Shown in pieces: positions 24,589 to 34,437 of a stretch of 46,753 nucleotides of DNA; position 1 is the first letter of the stretch; each line of letters starts with the position of its first letter. Origin of the DNA: Rhizobiales bacterium 65-9 (lineage in GTDB: Bacteria; Pseudomonadota; Alphaproteobacteria; Rhizobiales; Beijerinckiaceae); contig MKVY01000039.1 of NCBI GenBank assembly GCA_001899525.1, forward strand, positions 75,248-122,000, given 5' to 3'. The translations under genes and the position numbers were made by a program. The notes under the pieces were generated by a model. The model was given only the letters and a program-made list of their open reading frames with translations. It ran no database searches and had not been told where the DNA came from.

Positions 24589-24989
24589 TCGTCTGTCCTT
24601 GGGAACTCGAATTGTTGCGAACATCTAGCACCGGCTTGCCCGCGTGTCTGTCACTCCGGCGCCACATCATCCCCCGCCCTGCGCATGGCGACGCCAAAAA
24701 CCGCGCCCTTTCGCCTTGATTTATATTAATAGTTACCACAATCCCGCCGCAATCTGGCGTCTTTCGACGGTTTCCTGTGCCGCCGCGGGAAATTTTACGA
24801 AAATTCGAAGTAATGATCCGGTAAGCATAGCAAAGAAGCAGAACGCGGCGCTGGTCTCGGCGGCGGCCGGATTAACGTTGACGACAAGTAAAATGAAAGC
24901 TTCGGGAAGAATTGGCGCACTTAAAAGAAAACCCGCGCCGTGTCGCCACGGCGCGGGCCAGTCGCCTCGATAACGGCCTCGCGGCGCCG
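24589..24989. other. 401-bp intergenic region between OMP gene and trxA
   Basis: It holds the 5' region of the minus-strand OMP gene and the trxA terminator (24921-24957). The middle (about 24715-24930) is clearly richer in A/T than its surroundings, with TTTATATTAATAGTTA near 24720. Short open frames on both strands here have no ribosome site and no recognisable product. I could not place a convincing OMP promoter. Confidence 0.5.
24921..24957 (-). terminator. Rho-independent terminator of trxA
   Basis: CCCGCGCCGTG (24932-24942), loop TCGC and CACGGCGCGGG (24947-24957) form a perfect 11-bp stem. On the minus strand it is followed by TTTTCTTTTAA. It lies about 30 bp past the trxA stop. Confidence 0.9.
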
Positions 24990-25310
24990 TCAGACGGCGC
25001 CGGAAATCCATTTGGAAAGATCGCCCTTCGGCGCCGCGCCGATTTTCTGGCTGGCGAGTTCGCCATTCTTGAACAGCATCAGGGTCGGAATGGAGCGGAT
25101 GCCGAATTTCGCGGCGGTCGCCGGGTTTTCATCGACATTGAGCTTCACGATCTTCACCTTGCCGTCCATCTCTTTCGAAATTTCCTCGAGAGACGGGGCG
25201 ATCATGCGGCAGGGGCCGCACCATTCCGCCCAGAAATCGACGACCACGGGGGTCGACGATTTCAGCACGTCTGATTCGAAGGTGGCGTCAGTCGTCTTCT
25301 GCGCGCCCAT
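24990..25310 (-). CDS. trxA: Thioredoxin
   Basis: A 106-residue thioredoxin that reduces disulfides in cytoplasmic proteins. The redox motif WCGPC has Cys31 and Cys34, with the conserved [12 protein letters not shown] and the cis-proline loop [12 protein letters not shown]. The length is standard. It lies just downstream of addA on the same strand, and has its own terminator and a candidate promoter at 25364-25392. Confidence 0.97.
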   Translation of the reverse strand: MGAQKTTDATFESDVLKSSTPVVVDFWAEWCGPCRMIAPSLEEISKEMDGKVKIVKLNVDENPATAAKFGIRSIPTLMLFKNGELASQKIGAAPKGDLSKWISGAV

Positions 25311-25363
25311 GGCGGATGCCTCGCTTGAAACGCCCGCAACGGCTGGCGGGCTTGGTCGCCGGG

Positions 25364-25392
25364 AACGTATGTATGGCGGTAGCAGGGGTCAA
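25364..25392 (-). promoter_or_regulatory. Candidate trxA promoter
   Basis: On the minus strand TTGACC (25392-25387) is followed 17 bp later by TACGTT (25369-25364), between the addA stop and the trxA start. The -35 is strong; the -10 is weak. A short hairpin, GTCACG-GAGG-CGTGAC (25399-25414), lies just upstream and could separate addA and trxA transcription. Confidence 0.4.
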
Positions 25393-25444
25393 CCGCGCGT
25401 CACGGAGGCGTGACATGCGCTGCGTTTGGCGATTCAGCCCTTGA

Positions 25445-28400
25445 TCAAGGTTGCGCTCGCGCGGCGATTCGCGCGATCGCCGCGTCGAGCGTCGCGTCGG
25501 GAATCTCGTGCGCGAGCGGTCCGGCCGTCCAGACCACGACGCAGCGCGCGCGGCGCCCCGGATAGAGCGGCGCGATCAGCGCCCGGTAGAGGGCGAGCTG
25601 CGCGATGATTCGCTCCGGGATGCGGTCCGGCGTCGGCGGCGGGCGCAGCCCCGTCTTGTAGTCCCCGATGACCACGTCCGTTTCGCTCACCGCGAGCCTG
25701 TCGATCACGCCGGAGACGCGAATCGCGCGCCCGTCCGGAAGCGGCGCCGGCCCGGTGACGGAGACCTCTCCGCGCGAGCGCGGACCGAACAGCGCGGCGA
25801 AGCGCTCGTCCTCGATGAGCGCGCGCACCGATTCGACAAGGGCTCCGGCCGCGGCCGAGTCGATTCCGGCCGCCCGCAGCGCCAGCGTCGCGCCCGCAGC
25901 AGAGCGCTTCTCCGGCGGCAGATCCGGCAGGAGCTCCAGCAGCCTGTGGACGAAGCGGCCTCGGGCGCGCGCCGCCGCAGCCGCGCCGGCGCCGTCAAGC
26001 GGGCGAGCGGCCCTGTCCGCCGCTTCGGAGGCGCGGGACGGCGAGAGCGGCGGTTCGGCGCCGCGCTCGGGCGCGGCGCGCTCCCGCGCCCAGGCGGGAA
26101 TGACGGCGCTCCTTTCGGGCGCGCCGCCGCGCGTGGTCGGAATGCGCCCCTCCGGCCGGCGTCCCGGCAGCAGCCAATGCTCGACCTCGTCCTGTCCGTC
26201 GCGCGCCGGCGTTTTTTCCAGCCTGGCGCCGGACTGCGCGTCTCCTTCTTCGAGCGCGTCCCGCACATGCGCGTACCAGGATCCGTCCGGCGCCCTGTCG
26301 CGGCCGATCGCGCCGGCGATGATGAGGCCGTTGCGGGCGCGCGTCAGCGCCACATAGAGCAGCCGGCGATGCTCGTCCTCGGTGTCGGATCGCGCCGCGT
26401 CCCGTCCCGCTTTCACGGCCGGCGGCGCAGCGCCGGCGGCCCACACTGCGAGCGGAGCGTTCGCGCGCGTGGCGAGACGAACCACGGGCGCCGGGCCGCG
26501 CCCCTCCGGCTTGCCTGTCGTGTCGGGCAGGATGACGATCGGCGCTTCGAGGCCTTTCGCCGCATGCACGGTCATGACCCGCGTCTCGTTCGCCGCCTGA
26601 TCGAGATCGCGCTTGATGTCGAGATCGCTCGCCTCGAACGAGGCCGTGAACGCCGCAAGCGAAGCGCCCTCGCGGCGCTCGAACTCCAGCGCCCGCGTCA
26701 TGAATTCATCGAGCGCGTCGCCGGCTTCGGCGCCGAGTCGCTGCAGCAGACGGCGTCGTCCGTTCTCCGCTTCGAGCAGCATGCCGAAAAAGGCGAAGGG
26801 GCCGAGCGCTGCGCGCGCGGTCCAGCGTTCGAGAAAAGCTGCGGCTTTCGTCAGTTTTTCATCGCCCGTCGCGGCCCGCCGCAGCGCATCGATCAGGCGG
26901 CCTTCACGCCGCGGCGCGAAGCGCAGCAGGTCGTCGTCGTCGAGTCCGATCAGCGGACTCTTCAGCGCGCAGGCGAGCGCGTAGTCGTCATCCGGCGCCA
27001 GCGCGGCGCGCGCCAGCGCGAGACAGTCGCGCACCGCGATATGCTCGGCGACCTTGAGCCGGTCTGCGCCGGCGACCGGCACGCCGGCGTGTTTCAGCGC
27101 GGCGATGATCGCCTCGAACAGCGCGTTGCGCCGCCGCACCAGGATCATGATGTCGCCTGGCCGCACCGGCCGTCCGGCCGGATCGCCATTCTCGATCAGC
27201 AGCCGGCAGTTGTCCGCGATGCGCCGCGCCAGCCGCATGACGGGCGATTCCGCGCCCGGCGCGTCGACGGCGGCGATGGCGCCGTCCGGATCGAGATAAT
27301 CGTCGCGCGCATCGCCCGCATCTTTCGTGATCAGCGGCCAGAGTTCGACGAAGCCGATGTCCCGCCGGTCCAGCCGGTTGCTCTCGTGCGGCGCGACGCC
27401 GCCGTCGCCGAACGCCAGCCCCTTGCCGCGCGCGCCGCCGGCGAAGACGCGGTCGACCGCCGACAGCACCTCCCGCGTCGAGCGGAACGACACTTTCAGC
27501 AGCACGGATTCGAACCGGCGCTCCGCGTCGCGATGGGCGCGCAGGAAATGCTCGCGCGTCTCCGCGAAGGATTGCGGCGCCGCGCCCTGAAAACCGTAGA
27601 TCGACTGCTTCTCGTCGCCGACCGCGAAAACGGTGCGCCGTCCGCCGCGCGCGCCTTCGCCGGCCGTGAACTCCTCCGCGAGGCGGCGGATGATGTCCCA
27701 CTGCGCGTCGCTCGTATCCTGCGCCTCGTCGACGAGCACATGCGACAGCCGCGAATCGAGCTTGTAGAGAATCCACGGGCCGATGCCGGGATTGGCGAGC
27801 AGCGCGCGCGTCTTCTCGATCAGGTCGGCGAAATCGAGCGCGCCCCGCCGCGCCTTCGCGGCCTGATAATGCGCGAGCGCCGCGTCCGTCACCGCAAAGA
27901 GCGCGCGGTTGCGATCGAGCGTCTCGATCGCCGCGAGCGTTTCGGACAATGCGATAAAGCGCGCAGCTTCCGCATCGAGCGCGTTCGACGCGGCGGGATC
28001 GGCGGCGCGCGCCTTCGCGGTCATGACGGTCGCCGGAGCGCGCATCTCTTTCTGCGATGTAAGGAAGAGCGCGCGCGCGAGATCGGCGCGCATCTGTCCG
28101 CCGCGCGTCTCGGCGATGCGCTGGATCAACGCGCCGTTGGCATCGTTCGTCTTGCCTGGAAAGCGGGCATAGGCGGCCGCGATGATGGCGCAGGTCGAGG
28201 AATCGAACGCTTCCGCGCCATAGCCCGCGATGGCGTCCTCGGCCCGGTCACGCTCATCCACGCCGAGCGTCGCCGCGAGCCGGGCGATGTCGCGCTGGCG
28301 CTGCGCCCGCATGTCGGCCTCGCGCCCGCTGGCGCGCGCGTCGAGCATCTTGCGCAGGAGGTCGCGGAAGTCCTTGTCGGCCGCGTCTTCCGCGACGCGC

Positions 28401-28951
28401 GCGAAGGCGTCGGCGGTTTCAGCGCCGCCGTCTGCGCGGCCCGCGATGATCGCCGCCATGGCGTCGTCGATCATGTCCGATTGCGCCGCGTCGTCCAGCA
28501 CCTCGAAATGCGCCGGCGCATTGGCGTCGAAGGGAAAGAGATGCAGCAGCCTTTCGCAGAAGGCGTGGATGGTCTGGATTTTGAGGCCGCCCGGCGTTTC
28601 GAGGGCGTCGGCGAACAGGCGCCGCGCGCGCTGCAGCGTCTCGCGGTCGGGCGTCGCGCCGGTCAGGTCGCGGATGCGTTCGGAAAGGTCCGGCTCGGCG
28701 AGCGTGATCCAGCCGCCCAGCCGGTCGAAGACGCGGTTGGTCATCTCCGCCGCCGCGGCTTTCGTATAGGTGAGGCAGAGGATTTCGTCCGGCTTCACCT
28801 TGGCGAGCATCAGCCGCATCACGCGGCGCACCAGCACTTCCGTCTTTCCCGATCCGGCGTTGGCCGACACCCAGGCCGACAGCGCCGGATCGGAGGCGAG
28901 ACGCTGCAGGCGCGTGGTTTCCGATTCCGGGCGCGGCGCGGCGCTACTCAT
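25445..28951 (-). CDS. addA: Double-strand break repair helicase-nuclease AddA (alphaproteobacterial type)
   Basis: A 1168-residue UvrD/Rep-family helicase with a C-terminal RecB-type nuclease, which with AddB resects DNA ends for recombination. Walker A is AGSGKT (residues 32-37, SANAGSGKTEVL). Motif II reads LVDEAQDTSDAQW, motif III VGDEKQSIYGFQGA, motif V VMTVHAAKGLEAPIV, motif VI LLYVALTRARNGL. The nuclease has GDYKTG (about 1096-1101). The start at 28951 overlaps the addB stop by 8 bp; a longer frame to 28999 lies wholly in addB. The gene order addB-addA-trxA is as in other Rhizobiales. Confidence 0.97.
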   Translation of the reverse strand: MSSAAPRPESETTRLQRLASDPALSAWVSANAGSGKTEVLVRRVMRLMLAKVKPDEILCLTYTKAAAAEMTNRVFDRLGGWITLAEPDLSERIRDLTGATPDRETLQRARRLFADALETPGGLKIQTIHAFCERLLHLFPFDANAPAHFEVLDDAAQSDMIDDAMAAIIAGRADGGAETADAFARVAEDAADKDFRDLLRKMLDARASGREADMRAQRQRDIARLAATLGVDERDRAEDAIAGYGAEAFDSSTCAIIAAAYARFPGKTNDANGALIQRIAETRGGQMRADLARALFLTSQKEMRAPATVMTAKARAADPAASNALDAEAARFIALSETLAAIETLDRNRALFAVTDAALAHYQAAKARRGALDFADLIEKTRALLANPGIGPWILYKLDSRLSHVLVDEAQDTSDAQWDIIRRLAEEFTAGEGARGGRRTVFAVGDEKQSIYGFQGAAPQSFAETREHFLRAHRDAERRFESVLLKVSFRSTREVLSAVDRVFAGGARGKGLAFGDGGVAPHESNRLDRRDIGFVELWPLITKDAGDARDDYLDPDGAIAAVDAPGAESPVMRLARRIADNCRLLIENGDPAGRPVRPGDIMILVRRRNALFEAIIAALKHAGVPVAGADRLKVAEHIAVRDCLALARAALAPDDDYALACALKSPLIGLDDDDLLRFAPRREGRLIDALRRAATGDEKLTKAAAFLERWTARAALGPFAFFGMLLEAENGRRRLLQRLGAEAGDALDEFMTRALEFERREGASLAAFTASFEASDLDIKRDLDQAANETRVMTVHAAKGLEAPIVILPDTTGKPEGRGPAPVVRLATRANAPLAVWAAGAAPPAVKAGRDAARSDTEDEHRRLLYVALTRARNGLIIAGAIGRDRAPDGSWYAHVRDALEEGDAQSGARLEKTPARDGQDEVEHWLLPGRRPEGRIPTTRGGAPERSAVIPAWARERAAPERGAEPPLSPSRASEAADRAARPLDGAGAAAAARARGRFVHRLLELLPDLPPEKRSAAGATLALRAAGIDSAAAGALVESVRALIEDERFAALFGPRSRGEVSVTGPAPLPDGRAIRVSGVIDRLAVSETDVVIGDYKTGLRPPPTPDRIPERIIAQLALYRALIAPLYPGRRARCVVVWTAGPLAHEIPDATLDAAIARIAARAQP

Positions 28952-31900
28952 CCTCGTCGCCTCCGCGCGACCATTCCGCGACGCGCGCGAGATGATCATA
29001 GTCGCCCTCGTCGTCGACGAATTTCGGCGCCGCCCGCGACGTGAAGCCGATACGCCCCGCGATCAGCGCGTTCATGCGCGCGACGAGCTTGCGCAGATGC
29101 TCTTCGGGAACGGTCTGCGGATCGACGACGTCCTTGCCGCCGGACGCGGTGAGATCGGTGTCGAACGCGCCGCTGCGCGCGCCCGACAGCCGCACGTAAA
29201 TAAGCGACGAAACCCGCGCGCCCGTCTGCGCCGGCGAGAATGCGCCGCGCGCGGCCATCGCGGCCTCCAGCGTGAGCTGCGGCGAAAGCCCGCGCAGAAC
29301 CTCCTTGCGCGACGGCGGCAGCCCGGTCTTGAAATCGATGATCGCGAGCGAGCCGTCGTTCAGCGTCTCGATGCGGTCGGCGCGTCCGCTCAATGTGAAG
29401 ACGCTTCCGTCGGCGAGAGCGAGGTCGAGCTGCGCCTGCTGCTCGGTCGCGAGGCGCGCGATGGCGCCGCGCCGCCCGCGCTCCCAGCCGATGAAGGCGC
29501 GCGCCGCGCGGCGAAAGCTGGGCAGCCAGAAAAAGATCCGTTCGCGGTCGACGCCGGAGTCCGCGAACAGCCCTTCGCCCATCGCGATCAGCCGCTCGGC
29601 GGCGTCTTCGGCGAAGGGGTCGCCCTTTTCCGAAAAGCGCGCCACCGCGTCATGGATCAGCGTGCCGCGCAGCGCCGCGTCGGCCGCCATGCCGAGCGGC
29701 CGCAGCGGATCGAGCAGAAGAATCTGCCGCGCGTGAATGGCGTAGGGATCGCGCACGAGCGTCTCGACGCGGCTCACGCTGATGCGGCGCGGCACCAGAT
29801 CGGGCGGCGGGGCAGGATGCGGGCGCTCGACCGGCGTCGCCCTGCTGGCGTCGTCCAGAGCGCGCGCGAGCCGGAGATAGGAGTCGCCGCGCGCGACGGC
29901 GCGCGCCCATGCGCTTGTCTTGTCTGCGTCGCTCCATTTCTCGCGATCGCGCTCGGCCGGACCGGCGAAGGCCGCGAGCCGCTGCCAGAACCTGGAGGGC
30001 ACTGTCGGCGCGCCGCCGGATTTCTTCGCGCGCGTCAGGACGGCGTTTTCCGCGCCGCCGAATGCGGCGACGAAATCATGCGCAGTCTGGCCGATGCGCC
30101 GTTCGGGCAGCGGCAGGCCCAGCGCCATGCGCAGCGCGCGGTTGAGAAAAGCGTCCGGCGACGGCTGCGGCGGCCAGACGGTTTCGTTGAGGCCGCCGAG
30201 AACGATCGTATCAGCGCGCAGCAGCCGCGCCTCGAGCAGTCCCCAGATCGCGATGCGCGGATGCGTGCGCGCCGGCGGGTTGAGCGTCACGCTGTCCATC
30301 AGCCGCTTGATCGCGCCGGGATAATCAGCGCGCGACAGGGGCGCGCGCTCTCCGCCCGCCGCGATGAGCGCGTCGAACAGGTCGCGCAGCGCTTCGCCGT
30401 CCGGCTCGCCGAACAGCCAGCTCTCCTCGTCGCGATCCGCCGTGAGCGCGATCAGCGCCGTCCGATGCGCCGCGACCCAGGGGCCGACGCAGGCGCGTCC
30501 CGACGCGCCGCCAGCGGCGGCGAAGCTCTGCTCGATGGCGATGAGGGCGTCGAGCGCGATCTCGGCCTGCGTCCAGTCCTCCTCCGACAGCAGCCGCGCC
30601 GCTCGCGGCGCGCTCCATGCTCCGGCGAGCCCGCGCCGCGTGGAGAACAGCAGGCGCAGGCTGGTGAGATCGCCGAGCGGCGGATAGCCGCGCAGCAGAC
30701 CGATATCGATCGCGGCGGCGGCGCGCTTCATCGCCTCATGCGTCATGCCGGCGATCGCGATGTTGGGATGCGAGAGCAGCGCGGTCAGGGCGGCGCCGTC
30801 GGCCGGCGTCGCGAGCCATTGCGCCGCGAGCGCGGCGAGCGCGCCGTGTCGGGATCGCGACAGGGCGCGACCGGCGGAATCGTCGATCTCGATTCCCCAG
30901 CGCGCCAGCGTCACGCCGACGCGCTCGGCGAGCGCGCGGTCCGGCGTGATCAGCGCGGCCGTGCGGTTCCGGCCGCGAATGGCGCGGCGCAGGGCGAGGG
31001 AGACGGCGAGCGCTTCTTCGCGATCATTGTCGGCCTCGATGATCGCCGCGCCTGCGAGCGCGCGGTCAAGATCGCCGGCGCGCCGCGCCTCCTCGCGCGT
31101 CTCAGGCCAGCGCGTGGTGAACGCCGGCGGCTGCATCGCTTCCGCCAGCGCGCGCTCGCGCGCCGCGAGGATGCGGCAGCTTCGGCCGAGCGGCTTCACA
31201 TCGTCGCGCGCGGCGGCGAGCGTCTTCATCAGATGCGCCAGCGCCGCCTGCGGATGGCCGGGATGCGGCTCCGCCTCGTCGCTGACGGATGCGAAGGACG
31301 CGTCCGACGAGATCAGGTCGAGGCCGGGGAGCACCACCGCGCCGCGCGGATGGCGCGCGATGGCCGCGATCAGCTCGGCTGTCGCCGGATTCGTTCCGGT
31401 GCTGCCCGCCGCGATGAAGAGGCCGCCGACGCGGCCCTCGCTGATCTGTCGCGCGCGCTCGCGCAGCACGCGGTCGCGTCGCGCCACATGGTCGGACAGG
31501 CCGCGCGCGTCGAGATAAAGCGGCCAGGCCTGCGTCGCGATCGCGAGGAATCGTCGCGAGATGTCCCAGTAGCGGTCATGCTCGCCGGGCGTCGCCGCGT
31601 CGAGCTGCGCCGGCGTGACGCCTTCGCTCGTCAGAAGGTCGAGCACGCGCGTCAGATCGGCGGCGAGGCCGAACGCCTCGCTCGGCGCGCCGGCGATCAG
31701 CGCGTGGCTTTCGGGCGCCGCGGGCGTGATCGCGACATCGAGTTGCTTGCGCCAGCGCATGACGAGATCGGCGAGGAAGATCAGCCGCTCCGCCGGCTCG
31801 GCGGCCGGCGCGCCGACGCCGGCGTCATCGGCGAAATCGGCGTCGCCGATGAGGCGCATCTCGGCTTCGTCCGCGTCGCCGAGCGGAATGATGCGCGGCA

Positions 31901-32114
31901 GGATCGCCGGCCTGTCGGCGCGCGCGGCCAGCGCAGCCGCGAAAGCCCGCGCGGCGCGGCGCGTCGGCAGATAGAGCGCCACATCGGCGACCGCGAGCGG
32001 ATCGGTGCGCCAGCCGATGTCGCCGACGAGCGTACCGTCGATCAGCGCGTCGGCGAGCGCATCGAGAAAAGGCGCGCCCGGCGGTATTGAGAAAAGGTTG
32101 GGCCGCGCCGCCAT
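28944..32114 (-). CDS. addB: Double-strand break repair protein AddB (alphaproteobacterial type)
   Basis: A 1056-residue partner of AddA. It starts MAARPNLFSIPPGAPFLDAL, typical of the alphaproteobacterial AddB. No Walker A is seen near the N-terminus (YLPTRRAARAFAAAL in its place), consistent with a non-helicase structural/nuclease subunit in this group. The C-terminal nuclease has IIDFKTGLPPSRKEV with Asp927 and Lys929. It overlaps the upstream nucleotidyltransferase stop by one base (TGATG) and addA by eight, so the three are coupled. Confidence 0.95.
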   Translation of the reverse strand: MAARPNLFSIPPGAPFLDALADALIDGTLVGDIGWRTDPLAVADVALYLPTRRAARAFAAALAARADRPAILPRIIPLGDADEAEMRLIGDADFADDAGVGAPAAEPAERLIFLADLVMRWRKQLDVAITPAAPESHALIAGAPSEAFGLAADLTRVLDLLTSEGVTPAQLDAATPGEHDRYWDISRRFLAIATQAWPLYLDARGLSDHVARRDRVLRERARQISEGRVGGLFIAAGSTGTNPATAELIAAIARHPRGAVVLPGLDLISSDASFASVSDEAEPHPGHPQAALAHLMKTLAAARDDVKPLGRSCRILAARERALAEAMQPPAFTTRWPETREEARRAGDLDRALAGAAIIEADNDREEALAVSLALRRAIRGRNRTAALITPDRALAERVGVTLARWGIEIDDSAGRALSRSRHGALAALAAQWLATPADGAALTALLSHPNIAIAGMTHEAMKRAAAAIDIGLLRGYPPLGDLTSLRLLFSTRRGLAGAWSAPRAARLLSEEDWTQAEIALDALIAIEQSFAAAGGASGRACVGPWVAAHRTALIALTADRDEESWLFGEPDGEALRDLFDALIAAGGERAPLSRADYPGAIKRLMDSVTLNPPARTHPRIAIWGLLEARLLRADTIVLGGLNETVWPPQPSPDAFLNRALRMALGLPLPERRIGQTAHDFVAAFGGAENAVLTRAKKSGGAPTVPSRFWQRLAAFAGPAERDREKWSDADKTSAWARAVARGDSYLRLARALDDASRATPVERPHPAPPPDLVPRRISVSRVETLVRDPYAIHARQILLLDPLRPLGMAADAALRGTLIHDAVARFSEKGDPFAEDAAERLIAMGEGLFADSGVDRERIFFWLPSFRRAARAFIGWERGRRGAIARLATEQQAQLDLALADGSVFTLSGRADRIETLNDGSLAIIDFKTGLPPSRKEVLRGLSPQLTLEAAMAARGAFSPAQTGARVSSLIYVRLSGARSGAFDTDLTASGGKDVVDPQTVPEEHLRKLVARMNALIAGRIGFTSRAAPKFVDDEGDYDHLARVAEWSRGGDEDE

Positions 32115-32845
32115 CAGCGCCCCGCGGCGATGAGCGCGTTCGCCGGCGCGATGGCGTCCGGCGTTCCGACATGCAGCCAGGTCCCGGCGAGCGCGCAGCC
32201 GAACAGGCGCCCGCGCGCGATGGCGCGATCGAACAGAAGATTGAGCGAAAACGGTCCGTCCGGCGTGTCGGCGAACAGCGCGCCGGTCATGATCGAGACG
32301 CCGGCGAAGATGAAAGGCGCAATCTCGCCCGAGCGCCGCGCCAGCGCGCCTCGCGCATCCATGGTAAAGTCGCCGGGGCCGTCATAGCCGAAGCTCGCGG
32401 CGCGGCGCGCGAGCAGCAGCAGCATGTCCATCCGCCGAGGGTCCCACGCGTCGATGAGGGCGGCGAGCGCCGGCTGTCCTGTCTCGATCCACAGCGAGTC
32501 GGAATTCATGGCGATGAAAGGCCCGGCGCCGAGCAGCGGCAGCGCCTTCTTCACCCCGCCGCCGGTCTCCAGCAGCAGCGCGCGCTCGTCGGAAATGATG
32601 ATGCGCGGCCGCGCGCGCTCCACGACATGCCGCTCGACCTGCGGGGCGAGATGATGGACGTTGACGACCGCCTCTTCGATTCCCGCCTCAGCCAGCCGGT
32701 CGAGCGCATGGTCGAGCATGGTCTTGCCGCCGACCGTCACGAGCGGCTTCGGCAGCGTGTCGGTGATCGGCCGCATGCGCTGGCCGAGGCCGGCGGCGAG
32801 CACGATGGCGCGGGAGGGGCGCGGGGCGGCGCGAGTCGCTGGCAT
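32114..32845 (-). CDS. MurU-like nucleotidyltransferase (N-acetylmuramate 1-phosphate uridylyltransferase family)
   Basis: A 243-residue sugar-1-phosphate nucleotidyltransferase. The nucleotide loop is LAAGLGQRMRPITDTLPKPL, with metal-binding NSDSLW and the product-site GVSIMTGALF and WLHVGTPD. In Pseudomonas and Caulobacter relatives, MurU makes UDP-MurNAc from MurNAc-1-P produced by AmgK, a peptidoglycan-recycling shortcut. The AmgK-like phosphotransferase is encoded in the previous gene (32905-34431), which supports the assignment. The substrate is inferred from this context. Confidence 0.85.
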   Translation of the reverse strand: MPATRAAPRPSRAIVLAAGLGQRMRPITDTLPKPLVTVGGKTMLDHALDRLAEAGIEEAVVNVHHLAPQVERHVVERARPRIIISDERALLLETGGGVKKALPLLGAGPFIAMNSDSLWIETGQPALAALIDAWDPRRMDMLLLLARRAASFGYDGPGDFTMDARGALARRSGEIAPFIFAGVSIMTGALFADTPDGPFSLNLLFDRAIARGRLFGCALAGTWLHVGTPDAIAPANALIAAGR

Positions 32846-32904
32846 GGATTCTGTTTTAGAGCTTTCCGGCGGCGCGCGAAACGGCGCAGCGGGCCGGGCA
32901 AGTC

Positions 32905-34431
32905 TCAGCGCTTGCCGGTCAGGTTGGGCATCGCTTTCTGGTACCAGGCCCTGACCCCGGACAGAACGGGGTGCGACAGGTTGCGCATCAGTTGCCGCTC
33001 GATGCGCGGCAGGTGCCTGAGATAGGCGGGCTTGTTGTCGCGCTTGTCGAGCCTGACGAAGATGCCGAGCAGCTTGGTCGCCCGCTGCGCCGCCATGATC
33101 GCATAGGCGGCGCCGAAATCGGCCATGTCGAAGGACGGATCGGACTCGCGCCTGAGGCGCACATAATGCGAGATGAGTTTCAGCTCGAGATCTTCCGACA
33201 CGTCGACGCGCGCGTCCTGCGCCAGCGAGGCCATGTCGTAGGCCGGCGGCCCGATCACCGCGTCCTGGAAATCGATCAGGCCGACGCGCTGAACGCCGGC
33301 GCGGCGGGGCAGCCAGATCAGGTTCGGCGAGTGGTAGTCGCGCAGCGTCCAGGTCAGCTCATGGTCGAGCAGCGGCTTCAGCGCGTCGCTCCAGGCCCGG
33401 ATGAACTCGGCGCGCGAGGCGGCCGAGATCACCTGTCCGTGGACTTGCGGCGCATACCAGTCGAGCATCAGCTCGGCTTCGATCATCAGCGCTTCGAGAT
33501 CGTAGAGCGGAATGCGATAATCCTGCGCGCCGGGAACGGGCAGCGTCGCCGGAAGCGCCTGCGTGTGGAGATGCGCGAGCGCCGCGACCGCCGCGAGATA
33601 GCGGTCGGGAATCGGCGCGCCATTCTCGAGAAATGATTCGTGGCCGAGATCCTCGATCAGCAGCAGCCCGGCGTCGAGGTCCTGCGCGTAGATCTCGGGC
33701 GAGCTCAGTCCGCGCGCGCGCAGCCCGTGCGCGAGCGCGACGAAAGCGTGAACGCTCTCGGCGAGTTTCGCGATCGCGCTGTAGGGCTTGCCGTAGCGGA
33801 TCGGCGGACCGTCGGGCCGCCGCGGCGAGATCATCAGGATCGCGCTGTCGTCGTCGCGCCGCACGCGCTCATAGGCGCGCGTGGACGCATCGCCGAGCAT
33901 GTATTCGCGCAGCGAGCCGCCCCATCCGGCGCTGCGCAGCAGATCGCCCGTGGCGCGGAACAACGCCAGCTTCGCGACGTAAGGGCCGGCGCCGGAAATG
34001 GTGGCGATGCGCGCGCCCGTCGACGCGATGTCGAACCGGATGTCGATGCGCTCCTGCGTCAGCGCCCCGCCGGCGCGCTCCGGCCATTCGACGATGACGA
34101 GCGCCTGTTCGGCGGCTTCCTCCCAGCCGAGCTCGGCGAGATCCTCGCCGCCGGAGAGGCGGAACAGATCCGCATGCACGATGGGAAAGCGTTCGCCCTG
34201 ATATTCCTGCATGAGCGTGAATGTCGGGCTCGGCGTCTCCTCGTTGGGATTGCCGGTCAGCGCGCGGATGAGCGACCGCGCGAACGTGGTCTTTCCCGCG
34301 CCGAGATCGCCTGAGAGGGTGAGCAGATCGCCGGCCGAGAGAATGCCGGCGAGTTCGTTGGCGAGCGCTTGCGTCGCGCGCTCGTCCGCGAGGGAAATGC
34401 GCCAGGGTTCGGGAGCGATCGTCGTCGGCAT
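32905..34431 (-). CDS. TsaE - AmgK-like phosphotransferase fusion
   Basis: A 508-residue fusion. Residues 1-150 are TsaE, the ATPase of the t6A37 tRNA-modifying complex, with P-loop GDLGAGKTT (41-49), SPTFTLMQEYQG and HADLFRL...LGWEE. Residues about 175-490 are an APH-fold phosphotransferase with catalytic RDYHSPN (Arg364-Asn370) and IDFQDA (Asp387), resembling AmgK, the MurNAc/GlcNAc anomeric kinase. The next gene is MurU-like, fitting UDP-MurNAc salvage. Such fusions occur in other Rhizobiales. The start is 6 bases after the DivL-like gene. Confidence 0.9.
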   Translation of the reverse strand: MPTTIAPEPWRISLADERATQALANELAGILSAGDLLTLSGDLGAGKTTFARSLIRALTGNPNEETPSPTFTLMQEYQGERFPIVHADLFRLSGGEDLAELGWEEAAEQALVIVEWPERAGGALTQERIDIRFDIASTGARIATISGAGPYVAKLALFRATGDLLRSAGWGGSLREYMLGDASTRAYERVRRDDDSAILMISPRRPDGPPIRYGKPYSAIAKLAESVHAFVALAHGLRARGLSSPEIYAQDLDAGLLLIEDLGHESFLENGAPIPDRYLAAVAALAHLHTQALPATLPVPGAQDYRIPLYDLEALMIEAELMLDWYAPQVHGQVISAASRAEFIRAWSDALKPLLDHELTWTLRDYHSPNLIWLPRRAGVQRVGLIDFQDAVIGPPAYDMASLAQDARVDVSEDLELKLISHYVRLRRESDPSFDMADFGAAYAIMAAQRATKLLGIFVRLDKRDNKPAYLRHLPRIERQLMRNLSHPVLSGVRAWYQKAMPNLTGKR

Positions 34432-34437
34432 CGATCG

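Noticed and set aside
24733-25011. A 92-codon minus-strand frame between trxA and the OMP gene
   Set aside because: It overlaps the trxA end and the trxA terminator, lacks a ribosome site, and shows no family resemblance.
25451-29044. An open frame of about 1200 codons on the plus strand across addA
   Set aside because: It is the antisense shadow of addA. Its product is Arg/Gly/Ala-rich with no domain motifs, while the minus strand carries all helicase motifs.
28770-32090. An open frame of about 1100 codons on the plus strand across addB
   Set aside because: Same reason: a high-GC antisense shadow of a clearly coding addB.
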